DNA of 64,000 bases, taken from Planctomycetota bacterium (GTDB lineage: Bacteria; Planctomycetota; J058). This document shows, piece by piece, positions 24,101-32,229 of this stretch. The stretch is taken from assembly GCA_023954375.1 (NCBI GenBank), contig JAMLIC010000001.1, positions 496,001 to 560,000 of the forward strand. The letters run 5' to 3'. A program made the translations under genes and the position numbers. The first letter of the stretch is position 1. The number at the start of each line of letters is the position of its first letter. Under the pieces are notes generated by a model. It searched no databases, was not told where the DNA came from, and was given only the letters and a program-made list of their open reading frames with translations.

Positions 24101-24478
24101 GCCGAGCCAGACGAGCTCGCGCTCGTCGAGCGGGCGGCCGCGGCGCACGAGGTCGGCCAGGCTCAGGTCGCCCGGGTCGGACAGCCCGTAGAAGACGTGG
24201 CCGCGCTCCTCGCCCAGCTCGAGCAGGCGCGCCACGCCCGGGTGCTCGACCCCCTGCAGGGTCGCGAGGTCGCGCCCGACGCGGGCGCGCAGGTCGGCGC
24301 GCGCGGTCACCTGGTCGGCGAGGACGCGCAGGAGGACGCGGGCGCCGTCCTGCGTGCGCTCGGCGGCGTGGAGCTCGCCGAGCGGCCCCTGCCCGAGCAG
24401 CCGGCGCAGGCGGAACTCGCCGAGGATGGCGCCGGGCGCGAGCGCGGGCTCGGACGCGGCCTGCGAGGCTGGGGTCAC
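21140..24478 (-). CDS. Membrane Ser/Thr kinase with N-terminal pseudokinase and TPR/coiled-coil region
   Basis: A 1112-residue protein. Residues about 20-245 are a degraded kinase domain: glycine loop GQGPLGE is kept in outline, but the invariant Lys is replaced (Arg51 at that place), HRD reads HGS (143-145) and DFG reads DLA (162-164). Residues about 287-555 are a complete Hanks-type kinase with GRGGMGVV, Lys318, HRDLKPEN (Asp411) and DFG (429-431). A transmembrane helix follows (about 577-599), then ~350 residues of Ala/Glu/Arg-rich helices with TPR-like periodicity and a final C-terminal domain (VNIRRAFGGVVRF, RYRVVIQVRSEPTA, TISRMERVDFQGGPFARL). The start lies 10 bases past the RND pump stop, so pump and kinase are probably one transcript. 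The pseudokinase may act as an allosteric or substrate-holding domain. Confidence 0.93.
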   Translation of the reverse strand: MTPASQAASEPALAPGAILGEFRLRRLLGQGPLGELHAAERTQDGARVLLRVLADQVTARADLRARVGRDLATLQGVEHPGVARLLELGEERGHVFYGLSDPGDLSLADLVRRGRPLDERELVWLGAGLAGGLAALHAAGLPHGSLAPHTVLVTPRGPVIVDLAWTCRLREPSGEQEAGDAPPPSVAHDLRALGLLLVLAGTGDPAARVLPPATSPRLSGLVELLLGPAARRPPAEKVARLFAQLAKAAEVEGGAPPSLVGLIEQVASGQAVPALDAAAAPALGRFGRYVLQEELGRGGMGVVYKARHAELERYFALKVMLAGALADDTARRRFLHEAEAAAGLDHPAIVRVHDCGVVEGRAYMAMDLMAGTPLSELYRDPAWTLPALLQLFVEVLRGVHYAHSRGIVHRDLKPENVLVDADGRPHILDFGVAKRVGEAGGLLTVQGELVGTPAYMPPEQAEGRGNDIDTRSDVYALGASLFEVVTRGRRPFEGKTVTDVLTRILLEEAPAPGALAPGLPWEVDAIVLKALEKQRERRYQSAAEMAEDIQRFLGGLPIHARQATLGYKARKWLARRWPAVVAAAAVASVVTGGAAVLVAGRRAELAAEAARVTAEVARLVEEGDAALAQDDTQRALERYAQALALEADHVAASVGRERAMGQAKEAEARARRAEARALAEGFAREAAAREAEGDLQAARVAFEKAMAFEDPPPAAKTGLLRVAEALAVREAQDRRDELLRRDLGRAAEHEAKGDAHLAAGRLREAQAAFLQAMAFGSEAAPARLRQVEEALLAERMQEVQERVRAQAAESAERLAKEGLEAMDRDDLDAARRAFVQALGFDGNSEAAQRGLVEVERLRQAEQERRARAERLAQAEEQARLARGALERGRGQFRDGEDVEVVRESYILALETYDRALSFVPDHARARAEKAAVAREVSAILREEGRYELADFLLRMSGVEAGAAAAAPELPADPHLVVVEADKVNIRRAFGGVVRFQATRVFDPLREQVRARGGGRYRVVIQVRSEPTASIPPVVHAKGLWVRLEDKVANTISRMERVDFQGGPFARLVTVDAHGRIVAAWERSRDLPAQRYVAEVEAVVRRLLAEVEGRGGG

Positions 24479-24487
24479 GCGGGCACT

Positions 24488-27400
24488 CTAGCGGCGGCGG
24501 CCGGCGCGGACCACCTGCGCCCAGCGGCCCCGGACGAGGCGCACGACGTCGTCGAGCGCCACGTAGGCGGCCGGCACGGCGTAGAGCGTGACGAGCGTGG
24601 CCGCGGCCACCCCCGACGCGATGGAGACCGCCATGGGGATGAGCAGCTGGGCGCTGATCGCCCGCTCGAGGAGCAGCGGGGCCAGCCCGGCGACCGTCGT
24701 GATGGTCGTCAGGGCCACGGCCTGGAAGCGTACGCGGCCGGCCACGCGGGCGGCCTCGAGCGCGCTCATGCCGGCGCGGCGCCGGCGGTTGACGAAGTCG
24801 ATGAGCACGAGGCCGTCGTTCACGACGATCCCCGAGAGGCCGACCATGCCGAAGACGCTGAAGATCGTCAGCGGCCAGCCGACGACGACGTGGCCGAGGA
24901 CGGCGCCGGCGAAGCCGACCGGGATCGCGGCCATGATGATCAGCGGCTGCAGGTAGCTCTCGAACAGGAGCCCGAGCAGGGCGTAGATCCCGAGGCACGC
25001 GAGGAGGAAGCCCACGACGATGCCGACGACGGTGTCGCGCTGCTCCTCCTGCGCGCCGCCGAACGTGGCCACGAGCCCCGGGTGCGCCGCGCGCAGGTCG
25101 GCGAGGACGCCCGCCTGGAGCGCGCGCACGACCTCGTTGGCGTTGGTGACCGCCTCGTCGACCTCGGCGAAGACCTGGGCCACGCGGCGCCCGTCGCGGC
25201 GCTCCACCTTGGCCAGCCCGCGCCCCGGCTCGACCTCGACGGCCCACGACAGCGGCAGGGCCGCGTCGCCCGCGCGCACCCACAGCCCCGGCAGCCGCGC
25301 CAGGGCGCCGCGCTCCTCCCGGGCGTAGCGCACCCGCACCTCGACCTCCTCGCGCCCGCGCTGGAGCGTCTGCACCTCGGCGCCGGTGAAGCCGGCCTGG
25401 AGCTGCCGGGCGAGGTCGCGCGTGAGGAGGCCCGCGGCGTCGCCGCCGGCGCCGGGGGCCAGGCGCAGCTCGCGCTTGCCGGGCTCGAGGTTGTCGTCGA
25501 CGTTGATCACGCCGGGGAAGGCGCCCAGCGCCTCGCGGACGCGCGCCGCGGCGAGGGCCGCCGTCGCCGCGTCGGCGTCGGCGAGGCGCAGCTCGAGCGC
25601 CCGGCCGCCCGGGCGGTGCTGCTGCCCCTCGAAGAGGACCGCGCGGGCGAGCGGCACGCCGCCCGTGGCCTCGCGCCAGCGGCGCAGCACCTCCTCGCTC
25701 GTCGTGCGCCTGAGGCCGCTCCGCGCCAGCTCCAGGCTGACGACCGCGCGATGAGGGCCGCCCTCGCCCACGCGCGCCAGGACGCGGCGCGCGACCGGCC
25801 CGCCGTCGTCCGCCGGCGGGAAGGCGTCGCGGAGCGTCCGGGCCGCGGCCTCGACCCGGCGCGCGACCTCGTCGGTCACGTGGAAGGGCGTGCCCTGCGG
25901 CATGGTGACCGTCGCCTGGACGACCTCGGCGTCGAGGGCGGGGAAGAACACGAACCGGGGCCGTCCGCCGGCGACGAGCCCGCCGACGACGATGACGAAG
26001 GCGACCGACAGGGTGAGCGTGACGTACCGGTGTCGGAGGGCCAGGTCGACCGTGGGCCCGTAGCGGCGCTCGACGAAGCCGGCGATCGACCGGTCGAGCC
26101 GCTCGCGCAGGCCGCCCCGCCCGGGCGGGCGGCCGTGGGCGAGGTGCGCCGGCAGGATGAGCAGGGCCTCGACGAGCGAGGCGATCAGGCAGGCGACCAC
26201 CGCGACCGGCATGATCCGCGTGAACTTGCCGATCGTCCCCTCGAGGAAGGCGAGCGGGAGGAAGGCGAGCGCCGTCGTCGTGACGGACGTGACGACGGGC
26301 CAGGCGACCTCCGACACGCCGGCCACGGCCGCCTCGAGCGACGAGGCGCCCGGCGCGCGCTCGCGCAGGTGCCGGGCGACGTTCTCGGCGACGACGATCG
26401 CGTCGTCGACGACGATCCCCAGGACCATGATCAGCCCGAAGGTGGAGATCATGTTCAGCGTCCCGCCGAAGGCCGCGAGCAGCGCCAGCCCGGCGAGGAA
26501 CGCGACGGGCAGGCCGGCGGCGACCCAGAGCGACAGGCGGCCGCCGAGGAACAGGACGAGGCAGGCGAAGACGAGGCACAGCCCCTGGAGGCCGTTCGTC
26601 GTCATGAGGTCCAGTCGCTCGGCGACGGCGAGCGAGTGGTCCTGCCAGGGCTCGAGCGTCACCCCTTCGGGGAGCGCCGGCGCGCGCGCGGCCGCCCACT
26701 CGCGGAGCAGGCGCGCCAGCCGGATCGTGTCCTGGTCGGCGACGCGCTGGACGCCCAGGAACACGGCGCGGCGGCCGTCGACGCGCACCGCCAGCGGGTC
26801 CTCGACGAAGCCGTCGTCGACGCGGGCGACGTCGCCCAGGAGCACGCGCGCGCCGTCGGGGCGCGTCACGAGCGGCACCTGCGCCAGCTCGCGCCCGGTC
26901 CCCCGCTCGCGCTCGACGCGCAGCACCAGCTCCTCGCGCGCCCCGCGCAGGGGGCCGAGCGGCAGGTCGATGCTGGCGCCGCGCGCGGCGGCGACCACCT
27001 GGTCGAAGGTCAGCCCGTGGCGCAGCAGGTCCGCCTCGCGCAGCAGCACGGAGAGCTGCCGCGTCCTGAGGCCGCTCGCGCGCACCTCGCGGACCTCGGT
27101 CAGGCGCAGGAGGTCGTCCTCGAGCTCGCGGCCGAGCCGCGCGAGCGAGTCCTCGTCGACGTCGCCGTGCAGGACGAAGCTCAGCACCTCGCGCCGGTTG
27201 ACGACGACCTGCACGACCGGGCGCTTGATGTCGTCGGGGAACGTGTCGATCCGGTCGACCTCGTTCTGGACGTCGATCATGACGTCCTGGGGCGTCCGCG
27301 CGCGGCGGTCGACCTCGAGCGTGACGAGCGCGCGCCCCTCGGTCGACTCGCTGCGGACGCGGCGCACGCCCTCGACGCCGCGCGTCGCCTCCTCGATCTT

Positions 27401-27598
27401 CAGCGTGACGCCCGCCTCCACCTCCTCGGGCGCGGCGCCCGGGTAGACGACGGTGACGGTGACCTCGTCGTTGGCGAACTCGGGGAAGAGCTCGCGGGTC
27501 ATCCGGCGCAGCCCGACCAGGCCGGCGGCGACGAGGGCCACCATGAGCAGGTTTGCGAAGACGCGGCTGGTGACGGCGAAGCGCAGGAGCGCCGTCAC
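24488..27598 (-). CDS. RND efflux pump inner-membrane subunit (HAE1-type)
   Basis: A 1036-residue AcrB/MdtB-like transporter. It has an N-terminal helix (FANLLMVALVAAGLVGL), two large periplasmic loops (pore and docking domains) and the signature helix 4 GIVVDDAIVVAENVARHL with the proton-relay Asp pair. Helices of the first half follow (SLVEALLILPAHLAHGR), with a symmetric second half ending FGMVGLSGIVVNDGLVLIDF and AATLVTLYAVPAAYVAL. It uses the proton gradient to export substrates with the adaptor encoded just upstream. Its GTG start overlaps the adaptor stop (GTGA). No outer-membrane factor is encoded in this operon, so it may use the TolC-like protein of another locus. Confidence 0.94.
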   Translation of the reverse strand: MTALLRFAVTSRVFANLLMVALVAAGLVGLRRMTRELFPEFANDEVTVTVVYPGAAPEEVEAGVTLKIEEATRGVEGVRRVRSESTEGRALVTLEVDRRARTPQDVMIDVQNEVDRIDTFPDDIKRPVVQVVVNRREVLSFVLHGDVDEDSLARLGRELEDDLLRLTEVREVRASGLRTRQLSVLLREADLLRHGLTFDQVVAAARGASIDLPLGPLRGAREELVLRVERERGTGRELAQVPLVTRPDGARVLLGDVARVDDGFVEDPLAVRVDGRRAVFLGVQRVADQDTIRLARLLREWAAARAPALPEGVTLEPWQDHSLAVAERLDLMTTNGLQGLCLVFACLVLFLGGRLSLWVAAGLPVAFLAGLALLAAFGGTLNMISTFGLIMVLGIVVDDAIVVAENVARHLRERAPGASSLEAAVAGVSEVAWPVVTSVTTTALAFLPLAFLEGTIGKFTRIMPVAVVACLIASLVEALLILPAHLAHGRPPGRGGLRERLDRSIAGFVERRYGPTVDLALRHRYVTLTLSVAFVIVVGGLVAGGRPRFVFFPALDAEVVQATVTMPQGTPFHVTDEVARRVEAAARTLRDAFPPADDGGPVARRVLARVGEGGPHRAVVSLELARSGLRRTTSEEVLRRWREATGGVPLARAVLFEGQQHRPGGRALELRLADADAATAALAAARVREALGAFPGVINVDDNLEPGKRELRLAPGAGGDAAGLLTRDLARQLQAGFTGAEVQTLQRGREEVEVRVRYAREERGALARLPGLWVRAGDAALPLSWAVEVEPGRGLAKVERRDGRRVAQVFAEVDEAVTNANEVVRALQAGVLADLRAAHPGLVATFGGAQEEQRDTVVGIVVGFLLACLGIYALLGLLFESYLQPLIIMAAIPVGFAGAVLGHVVVGWPLTIFSVFGMVGLSGIVVNDGLVLIDFVNRRRRAGMSALEAARVAGRVRFQAVALTTITTVAGLAPLLLERAISAQLLIPMAVSIASGVAAATLVTLYAVPAAYVALDDVVRLVRGRWAQVVRAGRRR

Positions 27599-28701
27599 GG
27601 CCCGTCCTCCTCGACGACGACGCTGAGCGCCGTGCCGGCGATGGCGCGCTCGAGCGGCGAGACGACGACGAGCGCCCCGGGCGCGAGCCCCGCCTCGACC
27701 ACGCGCCAGCGGCCGAGCCGGCGGCCCGGGCGCACCTCGACGATGCGCAGGCGCTCGTCGTCGGCGACGAAGACGCGGTCCCGCTCCTGCAGCGCCTCGA
27801 GCGGGATCACCACGCCGGCCTCGACGGGCGGCGCCAGGAGCGCGACGCGGCAGAAGGCGCCCGGCGGGAGCGGCGGGCCGTCGGACGGGTTGTCGACGAC
27901 GACGACCGCGCGGACCGTCTGCGTCGCCGGGTCGACGGGCTCGAGCCGGGCGAGCGTCCCCTCCCAGGCCGCGTCGCCGACGGTCACGCGCGCGGGCACG
28001 GGGCGCCCGGCGAGCGCCGGCGCGAGGAGCGCCGCCTCCTCGAGCGGCACCGGCGCCGGGACCTCCACGCGCGCGAGGTCGTGGAGCTCGAACAGGACCT
28101 GGCCCGCCGCGACGTGCTCCTGCGCCTGGACGGGCGCCGCCGCGACGACGCCCGCGAACGGCGCGCGCACGGTCGTCCGGGCCAGCGCCAGGCGCGCGCG
28201 CGCGAGGCTCGCCGCCGCCTCGCGGACGGCCGCGGCCGCCGCGTCGCGCTGGGCGGCGAGCTGGTCGCGCTGGGCGCGGAGCGCCTCGAGCCCGTCCTCC
28301 TGGCGCAGGAGCGCCAGGCGGGCCGCGTCGGGCTCGCGCTCGCGCACGAGCCCCTGCGCCTGGAGCGCCGCGAGGCGCTCGGTCTCCTGGCGCTCGAGCT
28401 CGAGCAGGCGCGCGGCGATCGCCACGCGGGCCTCGAGCGGCGCCGCGCTCGCCTCGAGGCGCGCCGCCTCGGCGCGGGCGGCGTCGAGGCGCGCCGCGGC
28501 CAGGGCCTCGTCGTTCTCGGCGTCCTCCGGGTCGAGGCGCACGGCGGCCTCGCCCGCGGCCAGGGCGCGCCCGCGCTCGAGGGCCGGGTGGAGCTCGACC
28601 ACGAGCCCGCCGACGCGCGCCGGGACGCGGGCGGTCCGGACGGCCTGCGCCCGGCCGAAGCCGACCACCTCGACCGCGACCGGGCGCGCGGCGGCCGCCA
28701 C
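27595..28701 (-). CDS. RND efflux adaptor (membrane fusion protein), main part, 5' end frameshifted
   Basis: A 368-residue open frame that begins at a GTG inside the first beta segment (PVAVEVVGFGRAQAVRTARVPARVGG). It contains the lipoyl halves split by a long alpha-helical hairpin, a beta-barrel (VPAPVPLEEAALLA) and a membrane-proximal domain (RDRVFVADDERLRIVEVRPG). It joins inner-membrane pump to outer-membrane channel. The expected N-terminal signal anchor is missing from this frame but is present in the next frame directly upstream (28702-28895). A one-base shift within a run of seven G (minus strand, near 28715-28721) or neighbouring G-runs would fuse them. See the fragment entry. Confidence 0.88.
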   Translation of the reverse strand: MAAAARPVAVEVVGFGRAQAVRTARVPARVGGLVVELHPALERGRALAAGEAAVRLDPEDAENDEALAAARLDAARAEAARLEASAAPLEARVAIAARLLELERQETERLAALQAQGLVREREPDAARLALLRQEDGLEALRAQRDQLAAQRDAAAAAVREAAASLARARLALARTTVRAPFAGVVAAAPVQAQEHVAAGQVLFELHDLARVEVPAPVPLEEAALLAPALAGRPVPARVTVGDAAWEGTLARLEPVDPATQTVRAVVVVDNPSDGPPLPPGAFCRVALLAPPVEAGVVIPLEALQERDRVFVADDERLRIVEVRPGRRLGRWRVVEAGLAPGALVVVSPLERAIAGTALSVVVEEDGP

Positions 28702-28895
28702 CCCGCCCCCACGCGCCCCCCCACCGGCGCCCCCCGCGCCGCGCGGCGCGGCGCCTCGGCGCGGCTGGCGCGGAGCCCGGCCGCGACGAGGAGCGCGACG
28801 CCGATGATGGCGGCGCAGGCCGCCGCCGTGCGCAGGCGGCGCGGCGGCGGCTCAGCGGCGGCGGGCGGCGGCGCGGCGGGCTCGGGGGCGGTCAC
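28702..28895 (-). pseudogene. N-terminal signal-anchor fragment of the RND adaptor, out of frame
   Basis: From GTG 28895 the frame encodes a Pro/Ala-rich start and one hydrophobic helix (RTAAACAAIIGVALLVAAGLR), as expected for the inner-membrane anchor of the adaptor. It then loses coding character after about 28710. It overlaps the 3' end of the TetR gene by 44 bases. Coding sense passes from this frame to the adaptor frame at the G-run near 28700-28730, which is a likely consensus error or a recent mutation. Confidence 0.7.
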
Positions 28896-29583
28896 GGGGG
28901 GCTCCGGTCTGGAGGGGCGGGAGGGGGAGGAGGTCGTGGCGGCCGAGGCCGCCGAGGGCCTGGGCGGCGATGTGCCGCGCCAGGCGCGGGACGTCGGCGG
29001 CCCCGAGGGCCTCGGGGCCGTGCAGGACGTCGAGCGCCGGGCGGGCGTGCCGGTAGACGACGCACTGCCCGATCACGCTCATCGTGTGGAGGTCCGCGTC
29101 GGCGGGGCGCAGGTCGGGGCGCAGGGCGCGCACGAGGGCGCGGATCCGGTCGTGCAGCGGCCGGAAGGCGACCTCGACGACCTCGCGGAGGGCCGGCGTC
29201 GGCTCGACGAGCTCGCGCGCCATGACGCGCGCGTGCAGGTGCCGCTCGGGCGCGAGCAGCCGGCCGAGGAAGGCGGCCACCAGCGCGTGCAGCCGCTCGC
29301 GCGCGGGCCGGGCGGGGTCGTCGGCGGGCGGGAAGGCCTCGCGCTCGAAGCCGGCCAGGAGCACGGCCCGGTGGAGGCCGGCCTTGTCGCCGAAGTGGTA
29401 GCTGACGGCGGCGATGTTGCAGCCCGCCGCCGCGCAGATCTCGCGGACGCTGGCCCGCGCGAAGCCGCGGTCGGCGAACGCGCGCGTCGCGGCCGCGAGC
29501 AGGCGCGCCCGGGTGGCCGCGGCGCGCCCGCCGGCGGCCTGGCGCTCGCCGCGCGCTCCCGTCGCCTCGCCGCTCCCGGGCAT
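28852..29583 (-). CDS. TetR/AcrR-family repressor of the efflux operon
   Basis: A 243-residue regulator. The helix-turn-helix is in residues about 25-75 (TRAFADRGFARASVREICAAAGCNIAAVSYHFGDKAGL). The C-terminal half is a ligand-binding helical domain of the CecR/DUF1956 type (HARVMARELVEPTPALREVVE). Such repressors control efflux of drugs or aromatic compounds. A 16-base palindrome 15 bases before its start codon is the presumed operator, so it probably represses itself and the downstream adaptor, pump and kinase. The last ~35 residues are a basic, low-complexity tail that overlaps the adaptor start. Confidence 0.92.
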   Translation of the reverse strand: MPGSGEATGARGERQAAGGRAAATRARLLAAATRAFADRGFARASVREICAAAGCNIAAVSYHFGDKAGLHRAVLLAGFEREAFPPADDPARPARERLHALVAAFLGRLLAPERHLHARVMARELVEPTPALREVVEVAFRPLHDRIRALVRALRPDLRPADADLHTMSVIGQCVVYRHARPALDVLHGPEALGAADVPRLARHIAAQALGGLGRHDLLPLPPLQTGAPRDRPRARRAAARRR

Positions 29584-29598
29584 CTCTCCCCCGCACTA

Positions 29599-29614
29599 TC
29601 AAACGGTCGTTTGA
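29599..29614. promoter_or_regulatory. TetR-type operator TCAAACG-GT-CGTTTGA
   Basis: Perfect seven-base arms around a two-base centre, directly upstream of the TetR gene and in the divergent gap to the gene at 29704. The CAAACG-CGTTTG form is the classic operator of AcrR/CecR-like TetR regulators. Confidence 0.88.
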
Positions 29615-29703
29615 AACGGGCGTCAGGTTAGCAGCCCGGCGACGACCCTCCAAGCCCCTCGCCGGAGGGGGCGCCGCGGGCGGGCGTGCGAAGCTGGGGG
29701 CGG

Positions 29704-30381
29704 ATGAACTTCCTCGCTCACCACCACCTCGACCGCTCGCGGGGCGACCCCTGGTACGCGGCCGGCGTGGCCGTGCCGGACCTCTGGCCGCGCTTCCGCC
29801 GGAGGGGCCGCCCGGGCGCGCGGCTCGAGCCCCTGCGCGTGGCTCCGGGCGAGGGCGACGCCCCCGCGGCGGCGCGCCTGCGGGCGGGGCTCGCGCGGCA
29901 CGAGGAGGTCGACCGCGCCTTCCACGGCTGCGCGGCCTTCCTCGCCTGGCGGCGCGCCGCGGCGGCCCGGGCCGAGCCGCTCGTCGGCCGGAGCGCGCGC
30001 GCCGGGCTCCTGGCCCACGTGGGCGTGGAGCTCGTCCTGGACCGCTGGCTGCTCCTGCGCGACCCCGCGCTCGGGCCCGGGCTCTACGCGCTCCTCGAGC
30101 AGGTGCCGCCGGCGGCGCTCGAGCGCGCGCTCGTGGACCTGGGCGTCGACGCGGCCGGCTTCGCGGCCGCCTTCGAGGGGTTCGTCGCCGCGCGGCACCT
30201 GCTGGCCTGGACCGACCCGGCGGCCGTGGCCGAGGCCCTCGCCCGCACCGTGGCCCTGCTCGGCCGCCCGGGCCCGCCCGCGGGCGACCTGCGTGGCTTC
30301 GTGGCCGATGTCGAGGCGGCCATCGCCCGCGGGCCGGCGCGGCCCGAGGCGGTCGCCGAATGGGTGTTCGTCCCGGCTTGA
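29704..30381 (+). CDS. ACP-phosphodiesterase-like (AcpH/DUF479-type) protein
   Basis: A 225-residue all-helical protein starting MNFLAHHHLDRSRGDPWYAAGVAVPDL. This resembles the MNFLAHxxLA start of acyl-carrier-protein phosphodiesterase (removes 4'-phosphopantetheine from ACP), including His and Asp residues of an HD-like metal site (HEEVDRAFH, GLLAHVGVELVLDRWLL). The family is usually about 190-200 residues. The start ATG at 29704 is chosen because the family begins here; an in-frame GTG lies upstream. Function is moderately supported by the N-terminal pattern only. Confidence 0.6.
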   Translation: MNFLAHHHLDRSRGDPWYAAGVAVPDLWPRFRRRGRPGARLEPLRVAPGEGDAPAAARLRAGLARHEEVDRAFHGCAAFLAWRRAAAARAEPLVGRSARAGLLAHVGVELVLDRWLLLRDPALGPGLYALLEQVPPAALERALVDLGVDAAGFAAAFEGFVAARHLLAWTDPAAVAEALARTVALLGRPGPPAGDLRGFVADVEAAIARGPARPEAVAEWVFVPA

Positions 30382-30413
30382 CCGCGCGGCCGCCGGGAGG
30401 GTCCCATGGGGCG

Positions 30414-31025
30414 GTGATCGAGCCCCCCGACCCGCCCCCGACCGACGCGCCGACGCCGGACGCTCCGGCGACCGCGCCACGCCCGTCGCGCTGGCGGCTC
30501 GTGCTCCTCGCGGCCGTGATCGCGGCCACCTACGTGGTCGGCCGGGCCACCGGGGTCACGGAGTCGCTCACCCTCGAGGGGGTGCGCGACGCCGTGGCCG
30601 GCGCGGGCCTCCTCGGCGTCGTCGGCTTCGTGGCGCTGTTCGCCGCGGGCGAGCTCGTCCACGTGCCCGGGCTCGTGTTCGTCGGCGCGGCCGTCGCCGT
30701 GTGGGGGCCGGCCGAGGGCGGCCTCGTCGCCGCCGTCGGCGCGCTCGTCTCGCTCGTGACGAGCTTCGTCTTCGTGCGCGGGATCGGCGGCAAGGCGCTC
30801 GACGGGGTCCAGAACGGCCTCGCCCGGCGGATCCTCGGGCAGCTCGAGCGGCGGCCGGTGACCACGGTGGCGCTGGCCCGGGCGGTGTTCGTCCTCTCGC
30901 CGCCCGTGACCTACGCGCTGGCCCTCTCGTCGGTCCGCTTCCGCGACTACCTGGTCGGCTCGGCGATCGGGCTCGTGCCGCCGGTGACGATCGCCGTGTT
31001 CGTGTTCGACCGCGTGCTGAGCTAA
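30414..31025 (+). CDS. TVP38/TMEM64 (VTT/SNARE-associated) membrane protein
   Basis: A 203-residue protein with a Pro/Asp-rich N-terminus and about five hydrophobic segments. The VTT signature region is [21 protein letters not shown], followed by a glycine-rich re-entrant segment [25 protein letters not shown] and [28 protein letters not shown]. These DedA-related proteins are linked to lipid scrambling in membranes. The GTG at 30414 is used as start; GGGAGG lies about 14 bases before it, so the exact start is uncertain. The end overlaps the convergent Nudix gene by four bases. Confidence 0.82.
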   Translation: MIEPPDPPPTDAPTPDAPATAPRPSRWRLVLLAAVIAATYVVGRATGVTESLTLEGVRDAVAGAGLLGVVGFVALFAAGELVHVPGLVFVGAAVAVWGPAEGGLVAAVGALVSLVTSFVFVRGIGGKALDGVQNGLARRILGQLERRPVTTVALARAVFVLSPPVTYALALSSVRFRDYLVGSAIGLVPPVTIAVFVFDRVLS

Positions 31026-31474
31026 CCCTCGGACCCCAGCACCGACAGCGGGAACGGCGCCGCGCCGCGCTCGAGCGCGCGCAGGTCGCGCAGCCACTCC
31101 GTCCCCCGGAGCTCGTCGCGCATGCCCTCGAGCTGCTCGAGCGTGAGCCAGGCCGCGCGCTGCGAGTGTCGGTCGGGCAGCGCCTTGGGGGGCGTGTCGT
31201 CGGCCGGGTGCGCCGAGAAGATCACGCGCACCCGGCAGCCCTCGGGCCCCGGCGTGTGCTCGACGCGGATGACGCCGTCGATGACGACGGGCACCCCGGC
31301 CTCCTCGAGCGTCTCGCGGACCGCCGCCTCGACGAGCGTCTCGCCCGGCTCGACGCGGCCCGCGGGCAGGTACCAGCGCTGGCCGTGCTTCGCCTCGTGC
31401 ACGACGAGGTAGCGCCGCCCCATGCGGCAGACGACCAGGGCGAAGAACCAGGTCGGGATCGGCTCGCGGGCCAC
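31022..31474 (-). CDS. Nudix hydrolase
   Basis: A 150-residue protein with a complete Nudix box GX5EX7REUXEEXGU at residues 39-61 (catalytic Glu54, Glu57, Glu58). It hydrolyses a nucleoside diphosphate linked to another moiety; MutT-like or dinucleotide substrates are possible. The start GTG is one base past the stop of the MsrA gene, so the two are co-transcribed, which fits a shared oxidative-damage role (inference). Confidence 0.9.
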   Translation of the reverse strand: MAREPIPTWFFALVVCRMGRRYLVVHEAKHGQRWYLPAGRVEPGETLVEAAVRETLEEAGVPVVIDGVIRVEHTPGPEGCRVRVIFSAHPADDTPPKALPDRHSQRAAWLTLEQLEGMRDELRGTEWLRDLRALERGAAPFPLSVLGSEG

Positions 31475-31475
31475 G

Positions 31476-32069
31476 TCAGTCCCTGAGGAAGTGGCAGGTG
31501 TACCCCCTGGGGTTCTTCTCCAGGTACCGCTGATGGTACTCCTCGGCCGGCCAGAACGGCCCGGCCTCGACGATCTCCGTCACGATCGGCGCCGGCCACT
31601 TGCCCGACGCGTCGACGCGGGCCTTCACCGCCTCGGCGGTCGCGCGCTGCGCCTCGCTCGTGAAGAAGATCGCCGAGCGGTACTGCGTGCCGACGTCGTT
31701 GCCCTGGCGGTTCGGCGTGGTCGGGTCGTGCATGCGGAAGTACCAGCGCTCCAGCAGGTCCTCGTAGGTGAGGACCGTCGGGTCGAACACGACCTCGATC
31801 GCCTCGGCGTGGCCGGAGCGCCCGGTCTTCACCACCTCGTACGTGGCGTCGGGCACGCGCCCGCCGGTGTAGCCGACGGTCGTGCTCAGCACGCCCGGGA
31901 TCTTGCGGATGATCTCCTCCATGCCCCAGAAGCAGCCGCCGGCGAGCACGGCCCGCTCGGTGGTCACGGGGGCGACGGACGGCGCCGCCGGCGGGTCGCC
32001 GGCGCCGGAGGTGCACGCGCAGAGGAGCAGGGCCGCCAGCGCGGCCCCGAGGCGGGCGGTGGTGGTCAT
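31476..32069 (-). CDS. msrA: Peptide methionine-S-sulfoxide reductase MsrA, lipoprotein form
   Basis: A 197-residue enzyme that reduces methionine-S-sulfoxide in proteins. The MsrA motif GGCFWG has the catalytic Cys46, preceded by a lipoprotein-type signal (LLLCAC, lipid Cys17 or Cys19), so it acts outside the cytoplasm. [17 protein letters not shown] and [13 protein letters not shown] are intact, and the C-terminal part ([19 protein letters not shown]) carries a resolving Cys. Repair of oxidised envelope proteins is the likely job. A -10-like TAGGAT lies six bases before the ATG, suggesting a leaderless message. Confidence 0.96.
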   Translation of the reverse strand: MTTTARLGAALAALLLCACTSGAGDPPAAPSVAPVTTERAVLAGGCFWGMEEIIRKIPGVLSTTVGYTGGRVPDATYEVVKTGRSGHAEAIEVVFDPTVLTYEDLLERWYFRMHDPTTPNRQGNDVGTQYRSAIFFTSEAQRATAEAVKARVDASGKWPAPIVTEIVEAGPFWPAEEYHQRYLEKNPRGYTCHFLRD

Positions 32070-32075
32070 GCCGCG

Positions 32076-32081
32076 ATCCTA
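32076..32081 (-). promoter_or_regulatory. -10-like TAGGAT six bases before the msrA start
   Basis: Read on the minus strand, TAGGAT is followed by CGCGGC and then the ATG. With the usual 6-8 base distance the transcript would begin at or next to the start codon. No ribosome-binding sequence fits in between. Confidence 0.45.
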
Positions 32082-32229
32082 CCCCGGGGGGCCTTGTTGC
32101 GCAGGGACTTGCGATTTCGTCTAGGTGACGGCGCGCGGACGGACAAGGAAGGGGTGGAGCCGTCGCGCGCGGCCGGAGGACCCCCGGCCGGGGGTCGCGC
32201 CGCGCGCGCAGGGGGCTCCGGAGGCGCGG

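Noticed and set aside
21128..28807. Very long plus-strand open frame opposite the kinase and RND genes (2559 codons)
   Set aside because: Antisense to well-supported genes; composition is a mirror of GC-biased third positions with no domain.
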